A DNA stretch of 12,315 nt from Hadarchaeum sp964343275 (GTDB taxonomy: Archaea; Hadarchaeota; Hadarchaeia; Hadarchaeales; Hadarchaeaceae): assembly GCA_964343275.1 (NCBI GenBank), contig CAYFIY010000034.1, positions 1 through 12,315 on the forward strand. The letters run 5' to 3'. The notes under the pieces are model-generated. The model worked only from the letters and a program-made list of their open reading frames with translations, searched no databases and was not told the origin of the DNA. The number at the start of each line of letters is the position of its first letter. The stretch's first letter is position 1. Both the position numbers and the translations under genes were made by a program. Shown piece by piece: positions 1-7,432 of this stretch.

Positions 1-283
1 TAGGGTAATACTATATAGCTTTTGATTCCGTAGCCGTATGTTAGCCCCCCCCCCTTTTTTTTATGTTTAGCCAATTCTTCTAATTTCTGAAGAGCTTCTC
101 AAAGTGTGGTGGAAAAGTTAGAAAAATTAGATACTCTGTCAGAATGGAAATCAGCGCTAAGCTCGAGAAAGTCCTTTCTTTTAAATGATCGTAATACATC
201 TTTCCGACCTGCCGAAATTGGACTTGACTAATAGGGTGCTTTTCGATTCACGAAAATTAATGGTCATAGATCATATAATAAGA
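1..283. other. Left-edge, mostly non-coding stretch
   Basis: This AT-rich stretch lies downstream of the amidohydrolase that ends at 284. It holds a homopolymer run of ten C followed by eight T (45-62) and a repeated AGATCAT (268-274 and 281-287). Stops are frequent in all frames apart from the short open frame at 106-231, which is listed separately. I see no tRNA, no clear terminator hairpin and no recognisable gene. The C/T run is a place where assembly or sequencing length errors are likely, so any reading frame crossing it should be treated with caution. Confidence 0.5.
106..231 (+). CDS. Possible small ORF or 3' remnant of a gene, 41 aa
   Basis: A frame opens after an in-frame TGA at 88-90, has two consecutive GTG codons at 106 and 109, and ends with TAA at 229 followed directly by TAG. 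The peptide is charged, starts with a repeating Glu-Lys-Leu pattern (VVEKLEKLDTLSEWK), and looks more protein-like than random AT-rich sequence. There is no convincing ribosome binding site. The frame one base over, just upstream, reads ISEELLK, so this could be the C-terminal end of a gene broken by a frameshift near 100-106 or by an assembly error in the C/T run. I do not recognise the family. It may equally be chance. Confidence 0.2.
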   Translation: MVEKLEKLDTLSEWKSALSSRKSFLLNDRNTSFRPAEIGLD

Positions 284-1705
284 TCATGATTTTTCTGGGG
301 CATCCTTGTTTTCAGTCTGCCAGTAATCTATCCCCCTAACTCCTCTCTTTATCCCCGGGATGTCTGACCAAAGTTCCGAAATAAATTCTTCTGCCTCTTT
401 TTGAGCTTCATCCAAGATAGAGAATTCATCGATTGTTTTCACTCGTTTATTTTCCATTAGAATACGTCCGTCAACAATGACCGTGTCTACATCATTCCCG
501 TTGGCAGTGTAAACCAAGTTACTAATGATAGATTCTCTTGCTATTGGAAAGAAGCAAGGTTTTTTAATGTCAACCAAGATTATATCTGCCTTTTTCCCTT
601 TTTCTATGGAACCTATTTCAGCATCCAATCGCATTGCCTTCGCTCCCTCTACTGTCGCTAGGTCGAATACCTTCGAAGCTGGCATTACTGAGGCGTCCAA
701 CCTGTTGACCTTGTGCAATATTGCGGCTAATTTCATGGCGACGAACATGTCCATCTCACCGCTGGAACCTGCTCCGTCTGAACCCAAAGCAACAGTTACC
801 CCCTTATCCAACAGGTCAGGAACGGGGCATATTCCATCAGCTATCTTCATATTGGTTTTCGGATTGTGGACAACCTTAGTCCCTGTATCTGCTAAAATTT
901 GCTTTTCTTTATCTGTCAGCCAGCAACAGTGGGCCGCAGATACATCCGGGCCCAGTAATCCTATATCGTGGGCATGGTCCAAAGGTCTTTTTCCATGGAT
1001 GTCTTTAGCCATTTGAATTTCCCCCGATGATTCATTAAGGTGAACGTGAATACCCACGCCATACTTGTTAGCCAAATCCCTAGTCTTCTGAAGATGTTCG
1101 ACGCTATTGTCAAGGACTGTATGGACGCCGAACTGAATCCGTATCCTTCCACTCTCGGCAGTATGCCACTTCTTTATTGCCTCTTCTGCGTTCCTAATTT
1201 GTGCTTCCGGGTTGGCGGCGTCAATAAACCTATTTTGCCACTTTTCAGCTGGTTTCAGGTCGAAAATAAACGGAGCAACATTGGCGCGCAATCCAGATTC
1301 TTGTGCTGCTCTACACATAACATCTGGGAAAAAATACTGGTCTAGGAAGCACGTGGTCCCGCTTCTTATCATGCTAGCGTATGTTAAAAGGTAGAATAGG
1401 CGAATGTTTTTTTCAGTGAAGAAAAATTGACCAGGGGCGACAACATTTAGATACCACTCCCATAAAGGTCTGTCGTCTGAAAGTCCCTTAAATAGATTCT
1501 CTGCGCCATGGGTATGGCAGTTAACCATACCTGGCATGACAACTTTCCAACTTGCGTCTAAGATCTTTTCTGCCCTATAATTTAACTCGTCAGTTTTTCC
1601 GATGTCGATAATTTTGTTACCTTCGATAGCGACTGCAGCATCTTTGATTATTTTTTTAGAATCAAGTACTAGAAATTTCGCGTTCTTTATCAAAACATCA
1701 GCCAT
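284..1705 (-). CDS. Amidohydrolase, SAH/MTA deaminase-TrzA-SsnA type (paralogue 1)
   Basis: A metal-dependent hydrolase of the amidohydrolase superfamily, probably cytosolic, in the subgroup containing S-adenosylhomocysteine/methylthioadenosine deaminase, TrzA/AtzA and SsnA. The metal set is complete: HxH at His64/His66, His222 followed by Glu225 (HLNES), His259, and Asp310 in LGSDGA. Family substrate-side landmarks are also present: Glu83-Trp84, His195 in GVHT, and HNPKTN at 280-285. The C-terminus carries the usual composite beta-domain with GSIEKGKKADIILVD. At 473 aa it has a slightly long acidic tail. I chose the ATG at 1705 over an upstream TTG at 1717 because GGTGA lies 5 nt before it and the paralogue at 9189-10538 also begins MAD. 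It is divergent from the aminotransferase at 1844. The substrate is unknown; amine release from a purine-like or other cyclic amidine is likely from the family. Confidence 0.88.
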   Translation of the reverse strand: MADVLIKNAKFLVLDSKKIIKDAAVAIEGNKIIDIGKTDELNYRAEKILDASWKVVMPGMVNCHTHGAENLFKGLSDDRPLWEWYLNVVAPGQFFFTEKNIRLFYLLTYASMIRSGTTCFLDQYFFPDVMCRAAQESGLRANVAPFIFDLKPAEKWQNRFIDAANPEAQIRNAEEAIKKWHTAESGRIRIQFGVHTVLDNSVEHLQKTRDLANKYGVGIHVHLNESSGEIQMAKDIHGKRPLDHAHDIGLLGPDVSAAHCCWLTDKEKQILADTGTKVVHNPKTNMKIADGICPVPDLLDKGVTVALGSDGAGSSGEMDMFVAMKLAAILHKVNRLDASVMPASKVFDLATVEGAKAMRLDAEIGSIEKGKKADIILVDIKKPCFFPIARESIISNLVYTANGNDVDTVIVDGRILMENKRVKTIDEFSILDEAQKEAEEFISELWSDIPGIKRGVRGIDYWQTENKDAPEKS

Positions 1706-1843
1706 CGATTTCACCAAATGGAAGATTTTAAGCCATGGAGAAAACTTTCTGCTTAGGCTTCATAAATTTTTTGTCAGGAGACTATTAAATAAAAAAAAAT
1801 TTAAGACCGAAAATTTTTTAGGGCTGAAAAAAAATTCACTCTT
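1706..1843. promoter_or_regulatory. Divergent promoter region, amidohydrolase / aminotransferase
   Basis: This 138-bp AT-rich gap separates the diverging genes at 1705 (-) and 1844 (+). For the minus gene, a TATA-like AAAATTTATG at about 1761-1770 would give a leader of roughly 35 nt containing the RBS. For the plus gene, the A/T-rich block at about 1783-1804 includes TTAAATA and AATTTAAG; no Shine-Dalgarno site precedes the ATG at 1844, so a short or absent leader is likely. The exact TATA boxes are ambiguous because the whole region is A/T. Confidence 0.45.
1711..1715 (-). promoter_or_regulatory. Ribosome binding site deciding the amidohydrolase start
   Basis: On the minus strand GGTGA lies five bases before the ATG at 1705. 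It matches the archaeal 16S 3' end and overlaps the alternative TTG start codon at 1717-1715, which makes the shorter 473-residue product the better call. Confidence 0.65.
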
Positions 1844-3175
1844 ATGAAGGAACTTTACCTAAAACAGATTGAGGAATACAAGAGGCGGACTCCCAATTCC
1901 CGGAAGATTCATTCCGTGGCCAGAAAATACCTTCCAGGAGGGGACACCAGAAGTATTGCATTTTTCAAGCCTTATCTTTTATTCATTGAGAAGGGGGAGG
2001 GATGTAGAATATATGATGTGGATAATAACGCCTACATCGACTTTTTAAATAACTATACCTCTCTAATTCACGGTCACAGTCATCCCAAAATAATAGAAGC
2101 CACAATAAAACAGATGGAAAAATTATGGGCTTGTCCAGCTGGGATGGAACCACAGTACAAGTTAGGGGAAATTATTTGTAGCAGGTTTCGATCGGTTGAT
2201 CGAGTCAGGTTCTGCAATTCTGGAACGGAAGCTACAATGTTTGCATTAAGGGCTGCCATCGCTCACACGGGGAAGGAAAAAATTCTCAAGATGGAGGGGG
2301 GTTATCACGGCACCTGTCCAACTTTTGAGGTGAGTGTACATCCGGATATTAAAATAGCTGGAACATCGGACAACCCGATAAGCGTCCCGGAAACATTGGG
2401 AATACCCGCAAACGTCGTAAAAGATGTTTTGATTACACCATTTAACAATAGGGAAGTCACGGAGGATATTATTAAACAAAATAAAGAAGACTTGGCAGCA
2501 GTTATTGTTGAACCAGTCATGGGAGTGGCTGGTGCTATACCGGCAAAAGATGGATACCTAAAATTCCTGAGAGAAATAACCGAAGACCACGATATTTTGC
2601 TAATATTTGACGAAGTACAAACAGCTAGGTTAAGTGAAGGCGGTGGGCAAGAATACTTCGATGTCCGTCCGGACTTGACCGCTCTCGGAAAAATAATCGG
2701 TGGCGGCCTTCCCGCGGGTGCTTTTGGGGGGGCTGAGGAAATAATGAGGCTATTTTCTCCTGAAAAAGAGGTTTTCATACCACACTCGGGAACTTTTAAC
2801 GGAAACGCTATCACCATGGCCTCCGGATTGGCTGCTATGAAGATGTTGAACCAATCGACGATTGAAAGGATAAACTCATTAGGTGCGCTATTGAGAAAGA
2901 AAATCGAGAATATATTTGATGAAGAAGGAATAGTCGGCCAAGTAACTGGAGCTGGTTCTCTATTCAATATTCACTTCACAAAGGAGGAGGTCGTAGATTT
3001 TAGAAGCGCTGAAAAAGTAAGTGAAGATGCAAGAAAATTGTTGCATATGTCATTGCTCAATAGAGGTATTTTCATCGCGCCCCGAGGTTTTTTCAATATA
3101 TCGACGCCTATGACAAAAAAAGAAATAGGCAGTTTCGAACAATCGTTTCCAGTGCAAGAATTACAATCTGTCTGA
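1844..3175 (+). CDS. Class III PLP aminotransferase, glutamate-1-semialdehyde aminomutase-like (paralogue 1)
   Basis: A PLP enzyme of the GSA-aminomutase branch of class III aminotransferases, 443 aa. The N-terminal PGGDTRS element, the cofactor phosphate motif NSGTEAT (Asn125-Thr131), GGYHG (152-156), the Asp256-Glu257 pair that holds the pyridine nitrogen, and catalytic Lys283 in ALGKIIGGGLP are all visible, followed by SGTFNGN. The segment after Asp256 reads DEVQTARLSEGGGQ, unlike the DEVMTGFR of true HemL, and no other tetrapyrrole gene is near. A catabolic amine or beta-amino-acid aminotransferase is thus more likely than HemL. It diverges from an amidohydrolase, an arrangement repeated at 9189-12303. 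The ATG is the only good start; it has no RBS. It converges with the gene at 3198 over a 22-bp gap. Confidence 0.88.
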   Translation: MKELYLKQIEEYKRRTPNSRKIHSVARKYLPGGDTRSIAFFKPYLLFIEKGEGCRIYDVDNNAYIDFLNNYTSLIHGHSHPKIIEATIKQMEKLWACPAGMEPQYKLGEIICSRFRSVDRVRFCNSGTEATMFALRAAIAHTGKEKILKMEGGYHGTCPTFEVSVHPDIKIAGTSDNPISVPETLGIPANVVKDVLITPFNNREVTEDIIKQNKEDLAAVIVEPVMGVAGAIPAKDGYLKFLREITEDHDILLIFDEVQTARLSEGGGQEYFDVRPDLTALGKIIGGGLPAGAFGGAEEIMRLFSPEKEVFIPHSGTFNGNAITMASGLAAMKMLNQSTIERINSLGALLRKKIENIFDEEGIVGQVTGAGSLFNIHFTKEEVVDFRSAEKVSEDARKLLHMSLLNRGIFIAPRGFFNISTPMTKKEIGSFEQSFPVQELQSV

Positions 3176-3197
3176 TATCTTTACTGAAGGCGAATTA

Positions 3198-3614
3198 TTA
3201 TTCTTTCCTTTCCACCAATTCTAGTTGGGTTTTCATAGTTGAGTTTGGTTGAATAAAGGAAACTCGGGACTCCCTTGCGCCTTGGTAGGGTGTTTTATGA
3301 ATAAGCTTAATTCCACCTTTCTTTAACTTCCTTAACGCACCGTCTATATCTGTAACCTTAAGAGCTATATGATGAAAGCCTTCATAGGATAGGTCGATAG
3401 AAAGGTTTTTTTTAACGAGTGACGGATCTAGAGATTGGATAAGTTCAAAGGTAGTTTCTCCGATGCGGATGAAAGCCATCTTTAATTTCGTCTTCCGGTT
3501 ATATTCAATTTTTTCAATCTCCAGTCCCAAAATTTCCCCATATAGTTTTAACGCTTTATCCAGATCCTTAACTACTATCCCTAAATGGTCAATTTTTTCT
3601 ATCACCAATTTCAT
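3198..3614 (-). CDS. VOC/glyoxalase-fold protein, methylmalonyl-CoA epimerase-like
   Basis: A 138-residue single-domain protein with two VOC half-repeats. It begins with an epimerase-like KIDHLGIVVKDL. Candidate metal ligands are His10, Glu57 (TFELIQ), His81 or His82 (GFHHIAL) and Glu132 (QLELVE), in the order seen in methylmalonyl-CoA epimerase; the ending QPNSTMKTQLELVE also fits that family. By eye, the Glu-Gln pair common before the third strand in epimerases reads Lys-Thr here (41-42), so substrate identity is uncertain; another dicarboxylyl-CoA or a lactoylglutathione-type substrate is possible. No methylmalonyl-CoA mutase gene is in the window. I chose the ATG at 3614 over a TTG at 3656, because the extra 14 residues match nothing expected of the family. 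No clear RBS precedes it. Confidence 0.78.
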   Translation of the reverse strand: MKLVIEKIDHLGIVVKDLDKALKLYGEILGLEIEKIEYNRKTKLKMAFIRIGETTFELIQSLDPSLVKKNLSIDLSYEGFHHIALKVTDIDGALRKLKKGGIKLIHKTPYQGARESRVSFIQPNSTMKTQLELVERKE

Positions 3615-3699
3615 GAAGGGTTTTTTCGATAAATAGTTTTGCTCACCATTATTCAAAAAAAACGTGAGTCCCGACAGGCGGTAAAGTATTTCGGTCTAA

Positions 3700-3707
3700 G
3701 TATAAAC
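3700..3707 (+). promoter_or_regulatory. TATA box of the Hel308 gene
   Basis: GTATAAAC, centred about 45 nt before the ATG at 3749, predicts a transcript start near 3730 and a leader of about 20 nt. The alternative TTG start at 3731 would then sit at the very first transcribed base, which favours 3749. GTGAT at 3741-3745 could act as a partial Shine-Dalgarno site. Confidence 0.5.
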
Positions 3708-3748
3708 TAGTATTAACCATCTAAAAACAATTGGCATCTTGTGATTTG

Positions 3749-5932
3749 ATGAAAGTTGAAGAACTCTGCAGAAAATATAACATCCCTGAGAAAGTTTCAG
3801 CCGTTTTGGAAGAATCCGGTATTCTTGACCTTTATCCCCCACAAATCGAGGCAGTGGAAAAAGGTGTCCTCGACGGGAAAAATATTGTCCTGGCAATACC
3901 AACTGCGGCTGGGAAAACACTGATCGCAGAGTTCTCCATGCTCAGATCCATCTTCAATGAAGGAGGTAAGTGCCTTTATATTGTCCCGTTGAGAGCGATG
4001 GCGAGTGAAAAATTCGACGATTTTCGAGGTAAATATGGCTCTTTGGGCGTCAAGGTTGGCATAAGCACGGGTGATTTCGATATTGTAGACCCTGGTCTTG
4101 CTCGTTATGACGTAATAATTGCTACCTCAGAAAAGGTTGATTCGCTTCTTCGTCATCGCGCGAAGTGGTTAGCTGATGTTATTTCAGTAGTGGTCTTGGA
4201 TGAAGTGCATTTGATAGATGATCCAGGTAGAGGTCCGACTCTTGAGGTTCTGACGGCTAGGCTCCAACAAGTAAAACCCAACCTTCAAGTATTGGCGCTC
4301 TCAGCTACTGTTAAAAATGCTGACGAGATTGCAAAATGGTTAAAGGCCGAGCTGGTCCGGAGCGAATGGCGTCCAGTTCCACTTAAGAAAGGTGTCTATT
4401 ACAACAAGCGGATCACTTTCGGTGACGGGAGCAAACGTAAATTAGATGTGCTACACAAGGATGATCTTACATCCTTAGCCATCGGCACTGTGCAAGAAGG
4501 TGGACAAGCGCTAGTATTCGTCAACACACGTCGCTCGACACAGACCGCCGCCTCTCTTGTCGCAAAGGGCGTAGGAGAAATTCTTACAACGGAGGAAAAG
4601 GAAAAACTAGTCGCGGTAGCTAAAATTATTGAAAGTGCCCTTGGTGAGTCCACTCGAACCTGTCGTGAGTTAGCGGGTTGCGTTAAAATGGGAGCGGCAT
4701 TTCACCATGCTGGACTCCATCATACTCAACGAAAAAACATAGAGGTTGCATTCAAAAAGAACTTGATAAAAGTAATTTGTGCAACACCCACGCTAGCAAT
4801 GGGCGTCAATCTGCCCTCGCGAAGGACTATCATTCGAGACTACAGAAGATATGTCGAGCCGTACGGATTGGTTCTCATCCCTGTTTTTGAATTTCATCAA
4901 ATGGCCGGACGTGCTGGCCGTCCGCAGTACGACGAGTATGGGGAAGCTGTCGTAATCGCAAAAGGGAGGGCTGAGTTAGATGCTCTTTTTGATAGATTTA
5001 TTGCAGCTGAGCCCGAGAGGATAACCTCTAAACTGGCCACCGAACCTGCCCTTCGAACTCATGTATTGGCATCAATCGCAGCCAGCTACGTGAATAACCA
5101 AAAAGGGCTACTCGACTTTATGGAAAGGACATTTTTTTCCTATCAGTACGGCATAAGCGACGTGAAACGCGTGGTTCAGAATGTTCTGGATTTTCTTTCG
5201 AAGGAGCGTATGATAAGATGTGAGCGTGATCTACTACTTGCGACGCCATTCGGGGAACGTGTATCGATGCTCTATATTGACCCTCTATCGGCCGTTATTA
5301 TCAGAGATGGGATCCAGGGAGTCGCTGCAAAGGCTCCTACAGCTCTTGCCCTTCTACACTTAGTATGCCATACCCCGAACATGGGACTGTTGTACTTGAG
5401 GCAAGGAGACTACTCAAACTTAGAACTCACATACTTGGAGCACCGCGATGAGTTGCTCACACCTATTCCTGACCCGTCATTTGAGCCAGAAAAATACGAG
5501 GCTCTACTAGCGGAGCTGAAGACCTCGGAAATGCTCCAATTTTGGATTAATGAGTCGAGAGAGGTGGACATTCAAGAAATGTTTAGTGTCGGCGCAGGGG
5601 ATATACGGAGATTGGCTGATACTGCAAAATGGTTGATTTATTCCTCTTACGAGATTGCGCGTCTCTTCAAAGCGAAACCTGCATTAACTCCCCTACGAAA
5701 CTTGCAAGACCGGATCAGGTACGGAATCAGAGAGGAGCTGCTGGGACTGGTTCAGTTACGCGGGATAGGTCGAGTGCGTGGTCGCAGCTTATATAGCTCG
5801 GGGTATCGAAATCTTGCCAACATCAAACAAGCAAGTGAGCAGGAATTAGCGCGCGTTCCATATATGGGCGCCGAGATCGCAAGCAGTATTAAACTTCAGA
5901 TCGAGCATAAACCTGAACCGGATCGGTTTTAA
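3749..5932 (+). CDS. hel308: ATP-dependent DNA helicase Hel308 (Hjm)
   Basis: A superfamily 2 3'-5' DNA helicase that in archaea acts at stalled or damaged replication forks. The motifs run in order: YPPQ Q-motif (29-32), Walker A IPTAAGKT (50-57), DEVH box (151-154), SAT (185-187), FVNTRRS, FHHAGLHH, motif V GVNLPSRR (352-359) and motif VI QMAGRAGRP (384-392). These are followed by the winged-helix/ratchet region with ATPFGERVSMLYIDP and a C-terminal helix-hairpin-helix from about 665 (LRGIGRVRG). At 727 aa from this ATG it is close to the usual archaeal length and appears intact. A TTG at 3731 would add six residues. The gene uses CGN arginine codons far more than the flanking metabolic genes (by hand, 34 CGN against 19 AGA/AGG). 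It diverges from the epimerase-like gene. Confidence 0.95.
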   Translation: MKVEELCRKYNIPEKVSAVLEESGILDLYPPQIEAVEKGVLDGKNIVLAIPTAAGKTLIAEFSMLRSIFNEGGKCLYIVPLRAMASEKFDDFRGKYGSLGVKVGISTGDFDIVDPGLARYDVIIATSEKVDSLLRHRAKWLADVISVVVLDEVHLIDDPGRGPTLEVLTARLQQVKPNLQVLALSATVKNADEIAKWLKAELVRSEWRPVPLKKGVYYNKRITFGDGSKRKLDVLHKDDLTSLAIGTVQEGGQALVFVNTRRSTQTAASLVAKGVGEILTTEEKEKLVAVAKIIESALGESTRTCRELAGCVKMGAAFHHAGLHHTQRKNIEVAFKKNLIKVICATPTLAMGVNLPSRRTIIRDYRRYVEPYGLVLIPVFEFHQMAGRAGRPQYDEYGEAVVIAKGRAELDALFDRFIAAEPERITSKLATEPALRTHVLASIAASYVNNQKGLLDFMERTFFSYQYGISDVKRVVQNVLDFLSKERMIRCERDLLLATPFGERVSMLYIDPLSAVIIRDGIQGVAAKAPTALALLHLVCHTPNMGLLYLRQGDYSNLELTYLEHRDELLTPIPDPSFEPEKYEALLAELKTSEMLQFWINESREVDIQEMFSVGAGDIRRLADTAKWLIYSSYEIARLFKAKPALTPLRNLQDRIRYGIREELLGLVQLRGIGRVRGRSLYSSGYRNLANIKQASEQELARVPYMGAEIASSIKLQIEHKPEPDRF

Positions 5933-5950
5933 CTGAAAGTTAGAGCAATA

Positions 5951-5969
5951 TTTTTACCCGATCTTTTTT
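5951..5969 (+). terminator. T-rich terminator after Hel308
   Basis: T5 (5951-5955) and T6 (5964-5969) lie 19-37 bases after the Hel308 stop. Archaeal RNA polymerase terminates at such oligo-T tracts without a hairpin. The next gene has its own TATA box, which fits separate transcription. Confidence 0.45.
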
Positions 5970-6020
5970 ACCCTTGGAGACTTTTAGCGTAAATCCTGCA
6001 GCTTTGATAAACCAGAAAAC

Positions 6021-6030
6021 TATTAAATAA
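6021..6030 (+). promoter_or_regulatory. TATA box of the deoxyhypusine-synthase-like gene
   Basis: TATTAAATAA is centred about 24 nt before the ATG at 6049, so transcription should start at or beside that ATG and give a leaderless mRNA. The upstream ATG at 6031 directly abuts this TATA box and could hardly be transcribed from it. Confidence 0.55.
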
Positions 6031-6048
6031 ATGCCTCGATGTTATCTC

Positions 6049-7104
6049 ATGCCCTCAAAATTTCTCAAACATCCGACCGAGCCATTAAATGTAGATCCCG
6101 GGCGTAACATCAGTGACCTAATGGAGGGAATGCTCTCAACGGCTTTTCAGGGGAGAAAATTGGCCGAAGTTGCTTCTTTGTGGAGGAGGATGCTTAAGGA
6201 AAAAAACATAACCGTTTGGCTGGGCTTGGCTGGGGCAATGGTTCCATCCGGAATGAGGAGGTTGATATCCTACCTAATTAAACGTAGAATGATTGATGTC
6301 ATTGTTTCTACTGGAGCTAATCTCTATCATGATTTTTATGAGTCTCTGGGCAAGAAACATTATGTAGGCTCTCATCTTGCAGACGATGTGAAGCTGAGGG
6401 AACACCACGTGGATAGAATTTATGATGTATTCGCCGACGAATTAGGATTTTACAAAGCAGACAACTTGATAGAGAAAGAATTCACTCGAAAGCTGCTAGA
6501 TGATTACAAGTACTCCTCCCGCGAGGTAATTTACATCTTGGGTAGGTATCTAAGCAATGTCGCAAGGGAAAAGGACTCGATAATTGTCAGTGCGTACCGC
6601 AGTGGAGTCCCAATTTTTTGTCCTGCCTTAAACGATAGCTCATTGGGATTCTCCATCATGTTCGCGAACAGGAAGCGTAATCGCCGGATAGTAATCGATT
6701 CGCTCAAGGACGTGGAGGAAAGTTCGAGGATAACCGAATTTGCCCGTTCTACTGGCGTTGTCTACATAGGTGGTGGCGTCCCTAAGAACTTCATCCAGCA
6801 AACGGCCGTTATTGCGAGCTATCAGACTCGACATGATCGCAGTCACAAATATGCTTTTCAGATATCCACGGATCAACCCATGTGGGGCGGACTTTCTGGA
6901 TGTACTTTCGAGGAGGCACAATCTTGGGGCAAGGTTAACCGACGTGCAAAAAAGGTTATATGTTATTCAGACGCCACTATTGCGCTTCCAATAGTGGTTC
7001 ACGCGTTGAGTGAAAGATTAAAAAATTTAAGGCGGGATATACCTATTTTCTCGTGGGAAAAGAGCGGCAAGCTCAAACTTCAATATGAGAATAGGATATT
7101 ATAA
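6049..7104 (+). CDS. Deoxyhypusine synthase family protein
   Basis: An NAD-dependent enzyme of the deoxyhypusine synthase family, 351 aa. In archaea the family transfers an aminobutyl group from spermidine to a lysine of aIF5A; relatives make homospermidine. Visible signs are the NAD-site segment STGANLYHDFYESLG, DDVKLREHHVDRIYDVF, the YIGGGVPKNF glycine motif, and the catalytic lysine Lys295 in AQSWGKV. The active-site segment reads TDQPMWGGLSG instead of the FDGSDSGA of canonical enzymes, a pattern I associate with the DHS-like branch. Whether it hypusinates aIF5A or makes a polyamine is therefore open; an aIF5A gene is not in the window. I chose the ATG at 6049 over 6031 because a TATA box ends at 6030. 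The nearest plus-strand neighbour is Hel308, 116 bp upstream. Confidence 0.85.
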   Translation: MPSKFLKHPTEPLNVDPGRNISDLMEGMLSTAFQGRKLAEVASLWRRMLKEKNITVWLGLAGAMVPSGMRRLISYLIKRRMIDVIVSTGANLYHDFYESLGKKHYVGSHLADDVKLREHHVDRIYDVFADELGFYKADNLIEKEFTRKLLDDYKYSSREVIYILGRYLSNVAREKDSIIVSAYRSGVPIFCPALNDSSLGFSIMFANRKRNRRIVIDSLKDVEESSRITEFARSTGVVYIGGGVPKNFIQQTAVIASYQTRHDRSHKYAFQISTDQPMWGGLSGCTFEEAQSWGKVNRRAKKVICYSDATIALPIVVHALSERLKNLRRDIPIFSWEKSGKLKLQYENRIL

Positions 7105-7155
7105 TCATGACGAACTTGTAAAGTGATCTCTAACGTCTTCAATACAGCTACCCCA

Positions 7156-7186
7156 AAATAATGGAAAATATAAAAATAATAAAAGA
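7156..7186 (-). terminator. T-rich terminator of the small gene, flanked by an inverted repeat
   Basis: On the minus strand, just past the stop at 7197, the sequence is a run of T-rich blocks. It is bracketed by TACCCCA (7149-7155) and TGGGGTA (7187-7193), a perfect 7-bp inverted repeat with a 31-nt A/T loop. It lies between two converging genes and probably ends the hpt/small-gene transcript. Pairing across such a long loop may be incidental. Confidence 0.4.
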
Positions 7187-7196
7187 TGGGGTACGG

Positions 7197-7349
7197 TCAT
7201 CTTGTTATGTTTAACTCCATCTGCTTCCAGTCATCCTCTATCTCTCTCAGCGAAGCCACAGCTCCCAAAATAGTTCCGCTCAGGAACTTTACGACAAATC
7301 TATTTAGCTCGATGTTTTTGCCGTCGATACAAAGTTTGATATTCACCAT
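7197..7349 (-). CDS. Small hypothetical protein, 50 aa
   Basis: A 50-codon frame on the minus strand opens at an ATG preceded directly by GAGGTGAT, the best Shine-Dalgarno match in the window, and ends with TGA. The product begins MVNIKLCIDGKNIELNRF, continues with FLSGTILGAVASL, then an acidic DDW and ends ELNITR. A two-stranded beta hairpin around DGKN, followed by one amphipathic helix and a last strand, is the likely fold. It resembles the short conserved hypothetical proteins scattered through uncultivated archaeal genomes, but I cannot name a family. It lies 83 bp downstream of hpt on the same strand. A TATA-like AGTATATGT near 7388-7396 could start its own transcript with a leader of about 17 nt. 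The function is unknown. Confidence 0.72.
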   Translation of the reverse strand: MVNIKLCIDGKNIELNRFVVKFLSGTILGAVASLREIEDDWKQMELNITR

Positions 7350-7357
7350 ATCACCTC
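7350..7357 (-). promoter_or_regulatory. Strong Shine-Dalgarno site of the 50-aa gene
   Basis: GAGGTGAT on the minus strand abuts the ATG at 7349 and complements eight bases of the archaeal 16S rRNA 3' end, with GAGG four bases from the start codon. It is the main evidence that the small frame is translated. Confidence 0.7.
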
Positions 7358-7432
7358 ATGCATTAATTTATCCTTTAACTTAAAGAAAGTATATGTTTTT
7401 CTCCTTTGCGTGATTTTGTAGCAATTCAAAAT

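Noticed and set aside
1..99. Minus-strand open frame running off the left edge through the C10 tract
   Set aside because: It has no start codon with an RBS, includes Lys/Gly runs produced by the homopolymer, and resembles no family I know.
525..1016. 163-codon open frame on the plus strand
   Set aside because: It is antisense to amidohydrolase 1, whose metal motifs are complete; a matching shadow lies over amidohydrolase 2 at 9427-9714.
2305..2967. 220-codon open frame on the minus strand
   Set aside because: It is antisense to the well-supported aminotransferase at 1844-3175, is rich in Pro/Ser with no domain pattern, and has no RBS.
1844..3175. Calling either aminotransferase hemL
   Set aside because: The DEVMTGFR region is altered in the first copy and the phosphate motif in the second; no tetrapyrrole gene is nearby and two copies sit beside amidohydrolases.
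7186..7383. 65-codon open frame on the plus strand
   Set aside because: The opposite strand has a better-supported 50-codon gene with a strong Shine-Dalgarno site; the plus frame has no RBS and a Ser/Ile/Phe-rich, non-protein-like composition.
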